DNA of 42,158 nt from Streptomyces sp. CB01881. GTDB taxonomy: Bacteria > Actinomycetota > Actinomycetes > Streptomycetales > Streptomycetaceae. Shown one piece after another: positions 9,355 to 17,082 of this stretch. The stretch spans positions 7,592,484 through 7,634,641 of the forward strand of contig NZ_CP026498.1 of NCBI RefSeq assembly GCF_002953255.1, read 5' to 3'. The translations under genes were made by a program, and so were the position numbers. Under the pieces are notes generated by a model. The model made no database searches and had not been told where the DNA came from. It saw only the letters and a program-made list of their open reading frames with translations. Position 1 is the stretch's first letter; every line of letters starts with the position of its first letter.

Positions 9355-9607
9355 GGGCGTCGAATCCCCCCGGAAAAGACTGTGAGCGGCCGAACGTTAG
9401 CAGCGCCCCGGGCCGGTCGGACAGAGTTTTCGATCACAGATCGGGCACGGAGCGCCGTGTTCGGCCGGGCCCGGACACGCGTGGCCGGGGGCCGGGTGGT
9501 CGCGGGCCCCCGGGACAGGGGATGATGGAGGCTTGGCGTTCGGGCCCGGCGTCGGGCCGACGCGCTGTCACCTCGACCGGCCAGCACCACATGGGGGAAC
9601 GTTCCGA

Positions 9608-11620
9608 ATGACCGAGGCGCAGGGTTCCACCGGCCGCCTTCTGGCCGGACGCTACCGGCTGGACGCGGTGCTCGGGCGCGGCGGCATGGGCACCGTCTGG
9701 CGCGCCCATGACGAGATGCTGGGCCGGATCGTCGCGGTCAAGGAACTGCGGATGCACGGCAGCGTCGACGAGGACGAGAAGCACCGGCTGATCGTCCGCA
9801 CGCTGCGCGAGGCCAAGGCGACGGCCCGGATCCGGCACAACTCGGCGGTCACCGTCTTCGACGTGGTCGAGGAGGACGACCGGCCGTGGATCGTCATGGA
9901 GCTGGTCGAGTCCCGCTCGCTGGCGGACGTGATCAAGGAGGACGGGCCGCTCGCGCCCGCCCGGGCCGCCGAGATCGCGCTCGACGTGCTGGGCGTGCTG
10001 GTCGCCGCGCACGCGCTCGGCATCCTGCACCGCGACGTGAAGCCGTCCAACGTGCTGATCGGCGAGGACGGCCGGGTCGTGCTCACCGACTTCGGCATCG
10101 CCAGCGTGGAGGGGGACGCCTCGGTGACCTCCACCGGGATGTTGGTCGGCGCGCCCTCGTACATATCCCCGGAGCGGGCCCGCGGGCAGAAGCCCGGCCC
10201 GCCGGCCGACCTCTGGTCGCTGGGCGGCACGCTGTACGCGATGGTCGAGTGCCGGCCGCCGTACGACCGGGGTTCGGCGCTGGCCACCCTGACGGCGGTG
10301 ATGACCGAGGAGCTCGGCGCGCCGCTGAACGCCGGGCCGCTGCGGCCGGTGATCGAGGGGCTGCTGGAGAAGGACCCGGCCGAGCGGCTGGACGCCTCGC
10401 AGACCCGGTCGATGCTGAAGCGGGTGGTGGCCGAGGCCACCGCGCGGGCGGAGTCGACCACCGAGCACGCGATGCCGGTGAAGCCGGCGGCACAGGACAA
10501 GGGCGCGGCGGAGACCGGGGACGGGGCCGCCGTGGCGGCGGAGAAGCCGGCCGCCGTGAAGCCCGCCGTGAAGCGGCCCATCGGCGGGCTGCTCGGTACC
10601 GTCCGGGTCGGCAGCCGGGCCAAGGACGCCGAGGCCGCCGAGACCGCCGGCGTCACCGGTACCACCGGTGACGCCGAGGGCGGCGCCGGGACTGCGGATA
10701 AGCCCGCGGCCGACACGGCCGGCGCGCCGGCGACCGAGCCGATCCGGCCGGTCACCAGCGAGTGGACCCTGGGCGCGACCCAGGCGGCCGGGGCCGACCC
10801 GCGCACGGGCCGGCGGCGGCTGGCCGTGGTCACCGTGGTGCTGGTCCTGGTGCTGATCGCCGGGGTGGTCGCGGTGCTCCAGGCCGTCGGCGGCTCGGAC
10901 GACCGGTCGACCAAGGGCGCGGGCGGTACCGCCCCGGCGGTGGCGGTCACCACGTCCCCGACGGACAAGCCCACGTCGGCCGGCTCGGCCTCGTCGGCCA
11001 CCTCGCCCACGTCCGCCTCGTCGGCCGCGACGGCCCCGGCGGGCGGCCCGGCGAGCCAGGCGGCGTCCGGCACCCCGGCGGCGTCCACCGGGACGGCGGC
11101 CCCGGTGCAGACCTCCGCCGCGCCGGTCACCCCGTCGGCCGCCCCGTCGGCCCCCACCACACCGGCCGGTCCGGCCGTGCCCGCCGGCCACCACGAGTAC
11201 AAGGACCCGTCCGGCTTCTCGGTCGTGCTGCCGGACTGGCTCCAGCCGGCCGGCTCGGAGGCGACCCGCCGGACGTTCAAGGGCAACGGCAGCACCCTGA
11301 AGATCGAATGGACCACCACCCCCGGCGCGAGCGCCGTCGCGGACTGGCAGGAGTCCGAGCCCGGGCTGCGCGGCCAGGTCTCCAACTACCAGCGGGTTCA
11401 GCTCCAGACCGTCGCCTACCGCGAGTGGACCAACGCCGCCGACTGGGAGTGGATCAACGGCAACCCCCGGATGCACTCGCTCAACCGGGGTTTCGTCACC
11501 GGCACGCCTGCCAAGTACGGCTACGCGATCTACTGGACCACCCCGGACGCGGACTGGAACGCGCCGGCGAACACCCAGGCCCGCCAGGTCGCCTTCGACT
11601 CCTTCCAGCCCGCGCCGTAG
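9608..11620 (+). CDS. Membrane serine/threonine protein kinase with extracellular sensor-like domain
   Basis: 670 residues. The kinase domain (about 14-290) is complete: glycine loop LGRGGMGTV (22-30), K45, catalytic HRDVKPSN with D143, D161-F-G, and SPERARG in the activation segment. A Thr/Ala/Pro-rich juxtamembrane region follows, then one membrane helix at about 403-425 and a Ser/Thr/Pro linker to about 530. The C-terminal ~135 residues (GFSVVLPDW to the end) form an extracytoplasmic domain. There are no PASTA repeats, so this is not PknB of the cell-wall operon. The C-terminal domain resembles that of the kinase at 13506-15224 and loosely resembles LpqN/PsbP-type folds. The ATG at 9608 has GGGGGAA upstream; an in-frame GTG at 9533 is less likely. 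The kinase, pseudokinase and kinase run makes a local signalling cluster. Confidence 0.93.
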   Translation: MTEAQGSTGRLLAGRYRLDAVLGRGGMGTVWRAHDEMLGRIVAVKELRMHGSVDEDEKHRLIVRTLREAKATARIRHNSAVTVFDVVEEDDRPWIVMELVESRSLADVIKEDGPLAPARAAEIALDVLGVLVAAHALGILHRDVKPSNVLIGEDGRVVLTDFGIASVEGDASVTSTGMLVGAPSYISPERARGQKPGPPADLWSLGGTLYAMVECRPPYDRGSALATLTAVMTEELGAPLNAGPLRPVIEGLLEKDPAERLDASQTRSMLKRVVAEATARAESTTEHAMPVKPAAQDKGAAETGDGAAVAAEKPAAVKPAVKRPIGGLLGTVRVGSRAKDAEAAETAGVTGTTGDAEGGAGTADKPAADTAGAPATEPIRPVTSEWTLGATQAAGADPRTGRRRLAVVTVVLVLVLIAGVVAVLQAVGGSDDRSTKGAGGTAPAVAVTTSPTDKPTSAGSASSATSPTSASSAATAPAGGPASQAASGTPAASTGTAAPVQTSAAPVTPSAAPSAPTTPAGPAVPAGHHEYKDPSGFSVVLPDWLQPAGSEATRRTFKGNGSTLKIEWTTTPGASAVADWQESEPGLRGQVSNYQRVQLQTVAYREWTNAADWEWINGNPRMHSLNRGFVTGTPAKYGYAIYWTTPDADWNAPANTQARQVAFDSFQPAP

Positions 11621-11635
11621 CCGATCGCGGCCGGC

Positions 11636-12181
11636 TCAGCCGATCAGGCGCTGCTTGGCGCGGCTGAACTCCTCGGTGGTGAGCGCCCCGGCGGTGTGGA
11701 GGGCGGCGAGGCGCTCCAGCTGGTCCAGCAGCTCGGCGCCGGAGGCGGCGGGTGCCTCGGCGGGCGCGGCGGGCGCGGCGGGCAACTCCTGTGCGGCGGT
11801 CCGGGCCAGCCGGGCGGCGGCCTTGAGCTGCTCAGCGAACACCTCGGCCTTGACCACGTCCTCGAACCGGTGCGAGCCGGTCAGGGCGACCACCAGCAGC
11901 ACCTCGCCGTTGAGCCGGGACCTGCTGACGGTCGCGTCGGTCACCGCGGAGAGCGGAACCGGGACGGGCGGCTTCCCGTCCTTCAGGAAGAGCAGCCGGT
12001 GTGTGGTGAGGACCAGTACGCCCTTGCGGAAATGGTCGGGGTGGCGCCCCGCGGTGGAGGCGACCGGCCTCTCGTCGCGCGCCACGTTCGCCTCCACGGT
12101 GCGCAAAGCCGCGGCCCGGGTGTCACTGTTGCTGTTGCCGGCCACGTCGAAGGCCGCGTCGATCAGATCGGTCCAGTCCAT
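11636..12181 (-). CDS. PH-like / SHOCT-domain protein
   Basis: 181 residues starting MDWTDLIDAAFDVAG. The central part (about 50-130) contains KGVLVLTTHRLLFLKDGK followed by beta-rich sequence, typical of bacterial PH-like (bPH/DUF4429-type) domains. An Ala/Pro linker leads to a C-terminal SHOCT motif (about 150-181, LERLAALHTAGALTTEEFSR). SHOCT domains are short helical modules often found at the ends of membrane-associated or oligomerising proteins. There is no signal peptide or membrane helix. It is convergent with the upstream kinase (15-bp gap) and divergent from the pseudokinase gene (57-bp gap), so it may be co-regulated with the kinase cluster. Function unknown. Confidence 0.85.
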   Translation of the reverse strand: MDWTDLIDAAFDVAGNSNSDTRAAALRTVEANVARDERPVASTAGRHPDHFRKGVLVLTTHRLLFLKDGKPPVPVPLSAVTDATVSRSRLNGEVLLVVALTGSHRFEDVVKAEVFAEQLKAAARLARTAAQELPAAPAAPAEAPAASGAELLDQLERLAALHTAGALTTEEFSRAKQRLIG

Positions 12182-12208
12182 GTGATCGAGCGTAGACCGG
12201 CGGCCAAC

Positions 12209-12214
12209 TAGGCT
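12209..12214 (+). promoter_or_regulatory. -10 element for the pseudokinase gene
   Basis: TAGGCT, a common streptomycete -10 hexamer, lies 25 bp before the ATG at 12239, with a GAGAGGAA ribosome site between. No clear -35 is visible in the 57-bp divergent gap. Confidence 0.4.
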
Positions 12215-12238
12215 GGGGCGCGAGCGAGAGGAACACGC

Positions 12239-13333
12239 ATGCGAGCGGGTCCGGTTCAGGTGCTGGCGGGGCGTTACCGGCTGACGGACCGTCCGGAGGA
12301 GCTGCGCGCCTTCGCGGTGGACGAGGCGACCGGGGGCGCGGTCCTGCTGCGCGGCCTGGAGCTGCCGGCGGTACTGACGGGCGGTCACGATCCGGACGAG
12401 ATGGCGCCGGAGCAGGGCGAGCGGCTGGTCCGCCGGGTGGCGGCGGCCGGTTCGACGGCGCCCGCGCACCCCAGGCTGCTGCAGGGGGCCGGGGCGTTCG
12501 TCGAGGGCGAGCTGCTCTGGACGGTCGAGGAGCGGCCGGCCGGGGTGTCGCTGGCCGACCTGCTGGCGGCCGGGCCGGTGCCGCCGTACCGGGCGGCCGA
12601 GTTGGCGGCCGACCTGGCCGGCGCGCTGCGGGCGCTGCACGAGGCGGGGCTCGCGCACGGCAATCTGACCGCCGAGTCGGTGCTGGTCTGCGAGGACGGT
12701 GCGGCGCTGCTGGGCGGGCTGCTGCCCGGGGTGGCCGAGGAGGCGCTGGCCGAGGAGCTGGGCGGGCCCGGCGGGCGCCGCCGCTACGACGTGCGGGCCA
12801 CGCTGGTCGGCCCGGTGGCGGAGCGCTGGCCGCTGGACGGCGGCCCGGCGGGCGACTGCTGGGCGCTGGGCGTGCTGGTGCAGCGGCTGGTGACCGGCCG
12901 TTCGCCGTTCCCGGACCGCGGCGTACCGGAGCTGGTCACGGCGGTGCGGGACGGCCGGCGGGAGCCGTCGGCGGTGTGCGGGCCGCTGGCGCCGGTGGTG
13001 GAGCGGCTGCTCCAGCCCGATCCGACGCTGCGGCCGACCGCGGTGGGCGTCCGGCAGGAGCTGGCGGACCTGCTGGCGGGTGCGCCGGAGCCGGCCGACG
13101 AGGAGCGGGCGGCGCGGGCCCTCGCGCTGCGGCCGGACGCCCCGCTGGTGCCGTTGACGCCGCGGCGGCGCGGCCGGGGCGGGCCGCCCGTGGAGCCGGT
13201 GGCGGCGGAGGCCGGGCCGGAGCCGGGCCGGCGGCCGCTGATACCGCCGGCGCTGCTCGGGCCGGTACTGGTGGGCGGGGTCTTCCTGTTGCTGCTGCTC
13301 GGGGTGGTGGCCGTCGTCGTGTTCGCGGGCTGA
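12239..13333 (+). CDS. Membrane-anchored pseudokinase (ser/thr kinase fold without catalytic residues)
   Basis: 364 residues with the outline of a Hanks-type kinase: GRYRL at 11-15, a DPTLRPTA C-lobe motif and one C-terminal membrane helix (about 337-363). Every catalytic element is missing. The glycine loop is replaced by TDRPEELRAF. The VAVK lysine position is R38 (VLLRG). HRDVKPSN is replaced by HGNLTAES with N142 in place of the catalytic Asp. DFG is replaced by G159-G160-L161. It is therefore predicted not to transfer phosphate and more likely binds or allosterically controls a partner. Its neighbours on both sides are intact kinases of the same general type. Almost nothing follows the membrane helix, so it has no extracellular sensor. 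Confidence 0.88.
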   Translation: MRAGPVQVLAGRYRLTDRPEELRAFAVDEATGGAVLLRGLELPAVLTGGHDPDEMAPEQGERLVRRVAAAGSTAPAHPRLLQGAGAFVEGELLWTVEERPAGVSLADLLAAGPVPPYRAAELAADLAGALRALHEAGLAHGNLTAESVLVCEDGAALLGGLLPGVAEEALAEELGGPGGRRRYDVRATLVGPVAERWPLDGGPAGDCWALGVLVQRLVTGRSPFPDRGVPELVTAVRDGRREPSAVCGPLAPVVERLLQPDPTLRPTAVGVRQELADLLAGAPEPADEERAARALALRPDAPLVPLTPRRRGRGGPPVEPVAAEAGPEPGRRPLIPPALLGPVLVGGVFLLLLLGVVAVVVFAG

Positions 13334-13505
13334 TGTTCGCAGGCTGACGGTGTCCGCCGGGCCCGTGTGGACGACCGGGTGGGCGGGGGAGATTACCGGG
13401 GTGCGGTCGGTGCGCCTAATGTGTGCGTCAGATCTGTTCGAAAAGTGGTCTGCACGGGCCCTCCCGTCGAGGTGACGGCAGGTGGAAGAGGGGGAGCAGT
13501 CGCCG

Positions 13506-15224
13506 ATGGGCGTGCAGGACCGGCCGGAGGCGGCCGAGGCGGAGCGGCTGCTGGCCGGACGCTACGAGCTGGGCGACCGGCTGGGCCGCGGCGGCATGGG
13601 CACGGTCTGGCGGGCCTGGGACCGGATGCTGGACCGCGAGGTCGCGGTCAAGGAGCTGACCGTCAGCCACCTCCCCGAGGAGGAGCTGCAGATCCTGCAC
13701 GCCCGGATGAAGCGGGAGGCCAGCGCGGCCGCCCGGATCAAGCACCCCGGCGTGATCACCGTGCACGACGTCCTGGAACAGGACGGCCGGCCGTGGATCG
13801 TGATGGAGCTGGTCGACGGCCGGTCGCTGGCCGACGTGATCAGCCAGGACGGCACGCTCCAGCCGCGCGCCGCCGCCGAGGTGGGCGGCCAGGTGCTGGC
13901 CGCGCTGCACCGGGGCCACCAGCTGGGCGTGCTGCACCGGGACGTGAAGCCGGCCAACGTGCTGCTGGAGCGCGGCACCGGGCGGGTGGTGCTGCTGGAC
14001 TTCGGCATCGCGACGTACGAGGGCTCGACCGAGCTGACCCGGCCGGGCGACCTGGTCGGCTCGCCGGACTACCTGGCGCCGGAGCGCGCCCAGGGCGACC
14101 GCCCGGGCCCGGCCTCCGACCTGTGGGGCCTCGGGGCGACGCTGTACGCGGCGGTCGAGGGCGAGTCGCCGTTCCGCCGGACGTCGCCGTTGACCACGCT
14201 GGCCGCAGTGGTCGGTGATCCCCTGCCGGAGCCGCGCCGGGCCGGGGCACTCGGGCCGGTGCTGGCCGCGCTGATGGCCAAGGATCCGGCCGACCGGCCC
14301 TCCGCGGACGAGGCGGCCCGGATGCTGGCCGAGGTGCAGGCCGGGCACACCATGGGCTTCAAGCCCGTCGCACCGGTGAAGACGCCGACCCAGTCGGTGC
14401 CGGTGGTGGACCGGACCGAGGTGCCGTCCGTACCGGCGCCCGCCGCCGAACCCGAGACCACGGCCGGGCCGCCCACGCCGCCGGCCACCGTGACGGACGC
14501 CGAGCCCGCCGTCGCGGGACCCGGCGCGTCCCCCTCCGTTGGGGCGCCCACCGGGCCGACCGCGCCGGTGGTGCACCCCGTCGCGCCCGCGCGCGGGCCG
14601 ACCGGACGCCGCAACGCGCTGCGGCTCGCCGCGATCGGGCTGACCGTCGCCGTGGCGGCCGCAGGGGTGACCCTCCTGGCCACCCGGCACACCGGCACCC
14701 CGGTCGCCGACCCCGGTCCGACCGCCACCGGCGTGCCGCAGCCCACCGGGTCCGGCGACGCCGATCCCGCGCCCACGGGCTTCCGCTGGGTGGACGACCC
14801 GGCGGGCTTCCGCTTCCCGCTGCCGGTGGCCACCCCGCCCTGGCAGCGCAGCACCGACACCGCCAACCAGATCTTCTACAGCCCGGACAACAAGTCGCAC
14901 TACCTCCAGTTCGCCGTCACCGTCGGCCAGTCGGTCAAGCCGCTGGAGCACATGCGGCAGATGGAGAGCACCGTCTCCAAGCTGAAGGAGTACCGCCAGC
15001 ACAAGCTGACCAGCGTCGCGGTGAACGGCCACGACGCGGCGGTCTGGGAGTTCAGCTACGCGGCCAAGGAGGGCGGCCGCCGGCGGGCGATCGAGGCGGA
15101 GTTCATCGACGACGACGGGACCGGCTACGCCGTCTACCTGTCCTGCCCCGACACGGACAAGGACTGGCCGGAGGGCGAGCGGCGGTTCACCACGGTGCTC
15201 AACCACTTCACCCCGACCCGCTGA
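13506..15224 (+). CDS. Membrane serine/threonine protein kinase with extracellular domain
   Basis: 572 residues. The kinase domain (about 18-285) is complete: LGRGGMGTV loop, K49, HRDVKPAN with D146, LLDFGIA and APERAQG. One membrane helix lies at about 373-393 (AAIGLTVAVAAAGVTLLA). The extracellular part (about 425-572) starts with a GFRFPLP strand, like GFSVVLP in the kinase at 9608-11620. The two kinases share the kinase core and this domain layout, suggesting duplication with the pseudokinase between them. I chose the ATG at 13506 because GAGGGGGAG lies at 13488-13496; the in-frame GTG at 13482 lacks a site. A TAATGT -10-like element is at 13417-13422. The substrate is unknown. Confidence 0.92.
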   Translation: MGVQDRPEAAEAERLLAGRYELGDRLGRGGMGTVWRAWDRMLDREVAVKELTVSHLPEEELQILHARMKREASAAARIKHPGVITVHDVLEQDGRPWIVMELVDGRSLADVISQDGTLQPRAAAEVGGQVLAALHRGHQLGVLHRDVKPANVLLERGTGRVVLLDFGIATYEGSTELTRPGDLVGSPDYLAPERAQGDRPGPASDLWGLGATLYAAVEGESPFRRTSPLTTLAAVVGDPLPEPRRAGALGPVLAALMAKDPADRPSADEAARMLAEVQAGHTMGFKPVAPVKTPTQSVPVVDRTEVPSVPAPAAEPETTAGPPTPPATVTDAEPAVAGPGASPSVGAPTGPTAPVVHPVAPARGPTGRRNALRLAAIGLTVAVAAAGVTLLATRHTGTPVADPGPTATGVPQPTGSGDADPAPTGFRWVDDPAGFRFPLPVATPPWQRSTDTANQIFYSPDNKSHYLQFAVTVGQSVKPLEHMRQMESTVSKLKEYRQHKLTSVAVNGHDAAVWEFSYAAKEGGRRRAIEAEFIDDDGTGYAVYLSCPDTDKDWPEGERRFTTVLNHFTPTR

Positions 15225-15287
15225 CCCGCCGGCCTCCGACCCGCTGACCCGCCGGCCCCCGACCCGCTGGGCCCGGCCGACCCGCTG
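15213..15287 (+). repeat. Degenerate tandem repeat spanning the kinase stop codon
   Basis: The word CCGACCCGCTG occurs at 15213, 15236, 15259 and 15277, with spacings of 23, 23 and 18 bp. The first copy contains the TGA stop of the kinase (15222-15224), so the repeat lies mostly in its 3' untranslated region. The first three units are near-identical 23-mers. Confidence 0.85.
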
Positions 15288-15345
15288 GGCCGAGCCGGCC
15301 GTCCGGCCCCCGGCCGTCCGACCCGCGGCACGGGCGGTTTCTTGT

Positions 15346-15384
15346 TACCCACGGGTACCGAACCGGCCGCCGAGCGCCTAGGCT
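15346..15384 (+). promoter_or_regulatory. Operator-like dyad and -10 of the aldehyde dehydrogenase gene
   Basis: TACCC-AC-GGGTA (15346-15357) is a perfect dyad. TAGGCT at 15379-15384 is a strong -10 only 7 bp before the ATG, so the transcript should start at or next to the start codon. A recognisable -35 is not present at the right distance, and the dyad sits about 21 bp upstream of the -10. Confidence 0.5.
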
Positions 15385-15391
15385 GCGCCGT

Positions 15392-17035
15392 ATGACGGAC
15401 CTCACAGCAGATGACTCGGCCCTCCGGCACCCCGGTGCAGGGGCCGCGGACCGCAACCCCGCCGCCCCCGGGGGCGGTCGTACGGTCGCCGCGGCCGTCC
15501 CGTCGTCGCTGGTCGCCCGTCTCGCCGGCGGGATCACCGCGACCGGCGAGCCCAGCCTGGTGGAGACCGTCGCCCCGCTGACCGGCGAGCGGCTGGCCGC
15601 CCTGCCGCGGTCCACCCCGGCCGACGTCGAGGTCGCCTACGAGCTGGCCCGCCGCGCCCAGCCGGCCTGGGCCGCGTTGCCGGTACGCCGGCGCGCCGCC
15701 GTCCTGCTGCGCTTCCACGACCTGCTGCTCAGGCGCCAGGACGAGGTGCTCGACCTGATCCAGGCCGAGACCGGCAAGGCCCGGCTGCACGCCTTCGAGG
15801 AGGTGATGGCCGTGGCCGGGGCCGCCCGGCACTACGGCCGCGCCGCGCACGGCTACCTGCGCGACAAGCACCGCGCCGGCGCCCTGCCGCTGCTCACCCG
15901 GACGATCGAGGCCCGCCGGCCCAAGGGCGTGGTCGGGCACATCTCGCCCTGGAACTACCCGCTGGAGCTGTGCATCGGCGACGCGCTGCCCGCCTTCGTG
16001 GCCGGCAACGCCGTGGTCAACAAGCCGGACACGCAGACCGCGCTGACCGCGCTCTGGGCCCGCGAACTGCTCGTCGAGGCGGGCCTGCCGGCCGACCTCT
16101 GGCAGATCGTGATCGGCGACGGCCCGGTGATCGGCCCGGCCGTGGTCGAGGGCGCCGACTACGTCTCGTTCACGGGCTCCACCCGCACCGGCCGCGAGGT
16201 CGCCCAGCGCGCCGCCGCCCGGCTGGTCGGCGCCTCGCTCGAACTCGGCGGCAAGAACGCCATGCTGGTGCTGGCCGACGCCGACCTCGACCGGGCGGCC
16301 GAGGGCGCCGTCCGCGCCTGCTTCTCCTCGGCCGGCCAGCTCTGCATCTCGATCGAACGACTGCTGGTCCACCGCTCGGTGGCGGACGAGTTCCTGGCGA
16401 GGTTCGCCGAGCGCACCCGCGCGCTGCGCCTCGGCGGCGGCCTCGCGTACGGCGCCGACATGGGCTCGCTGGTCTCCGTCCGGCAGCTGGACGCCACCAC
16501 CCGGCACGTGGAGGAGGCGGTCAAGGCGGGCGCCACCGTGGTGGCCGGCGGCCGGCCCCGGCCGGACCTCGGCCCGTTCTTCCACGAGCCGACCATCCTG
16601 GACGGCGTCACCCCCGAGATGGCGGTCTGCGCCGAGGAGACCTTCGGCCCGGTGGTCTCGGTCTACCGCTTCGACACCGAGGACGCGGCGGTGGACGCCG
16701 CCAACTCCACCCCGTACGGGCTCAACTCCAGCGTCTGGACGAAGGACCTGCGGCGCGGCCGGGCGGTCGCGGCCCGGCTGCGCACCGGCACGGTGAACAT
16801 CAACGAGGCCTACGCGGCGGCGTACGGCTCGGTCGCCGCGCCGATGGGCGGCATGGGCGACTCCGGGCTCGGCCGGCGGCACGGCTCCGAGGGCATCCTG
16901 CGGTTCACCGAGGCGCAGACCATCGCCGGCCAGCGGCTGATGCCGCTCGCGCCCTCGTTCGGGCTGGACGACAAGCAGTTCGCCGCGGTGTTCACCGGCG
17001 GGCTGCGGGTGCTGAAGGCGCTGCGGTTCAAGTAG
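15392..17035 (+). CDS. NAD(P)-dependent aldehyde dehydrogenase, succinate-semialdehyde dehydrogenase type
   Basis: 547 residues of the aldehyde dehydrogenase superfamily. The general base is E284 in SLELGGKNA and the catalytic Cys is C318 in GQLCISIER. ISPWNYPLELCIGDALPA marks the cofactor site and EETFGPVV the C-terminal region. The sequence is most like the long streptomycete enzymes annotated as succinic semialdehyde dehydrogenase, which oxidise succinate semialdehyde to succinate, but specificity cannot be fixed from sequence alone. The gene starts on a probably leaderless mRNA. The GMC oxidoreductase follows 47 bp downstream on the same strand, suggesting an operon that oxidises an alcohol and then an aldehyde; that pairing is an inference. 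Confidence 0.9.
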   Translation: MTDLTADDSALRHPGAGAADRNPAAPGGGRTVAAAVPSSLVARLAGGITATGEPSLVETVAPLTGERLAALPRSTPADVEVAYELARRAQPAWAALPVRRRAAVLLRFHDLLLRRQDEVLDLIQAETGKARLHAFEEVMAVAGAARHYGRAAHGYLRDKHRAGALPLLTRTIEARRPKGVVGHISPWNYPLELCIGDALPAFVAGNAVVNKPDTQTALTALWARELLVEAGLPADLWQIVIGDGPVIGPAVVEGADYVSFTGSTRTGREVAQRAAARLVGASLELGGKNAMLVLADADLDRAAEGAVRACFSSAGQLCISIERLLVHRSVADEFLARFAERTRALRLGGGLAYGADMGSLVSVRQLDATTRHVEEAVKAGATVVAGGRPRPDLGPFFHEPTILDGVTPEMAVCAEETFGPVVSVYRFDTEDAAVDAANSTPYGLNSSVWTKDLRRGRAVAARLRTGTVNINEAYAAAYGSVAAPMGGMGDSGLGRRHGSEGILRFTEAQTIAGQRLMPLAPSFGLDDKQFAAVFTGGLRVLKALRFK

Positions 17036-17082
17036 GCCGGTCCGGCTGTCGGTTCACATCTCTCCCGAAGGAGCAGTGGCAC

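Noticed and set aside
12239..13333. Annotating this gene as an active serine/threonine kinase
   Set aside because: All catalytic motifs are replaced, so it is reported as a pseudokinase.
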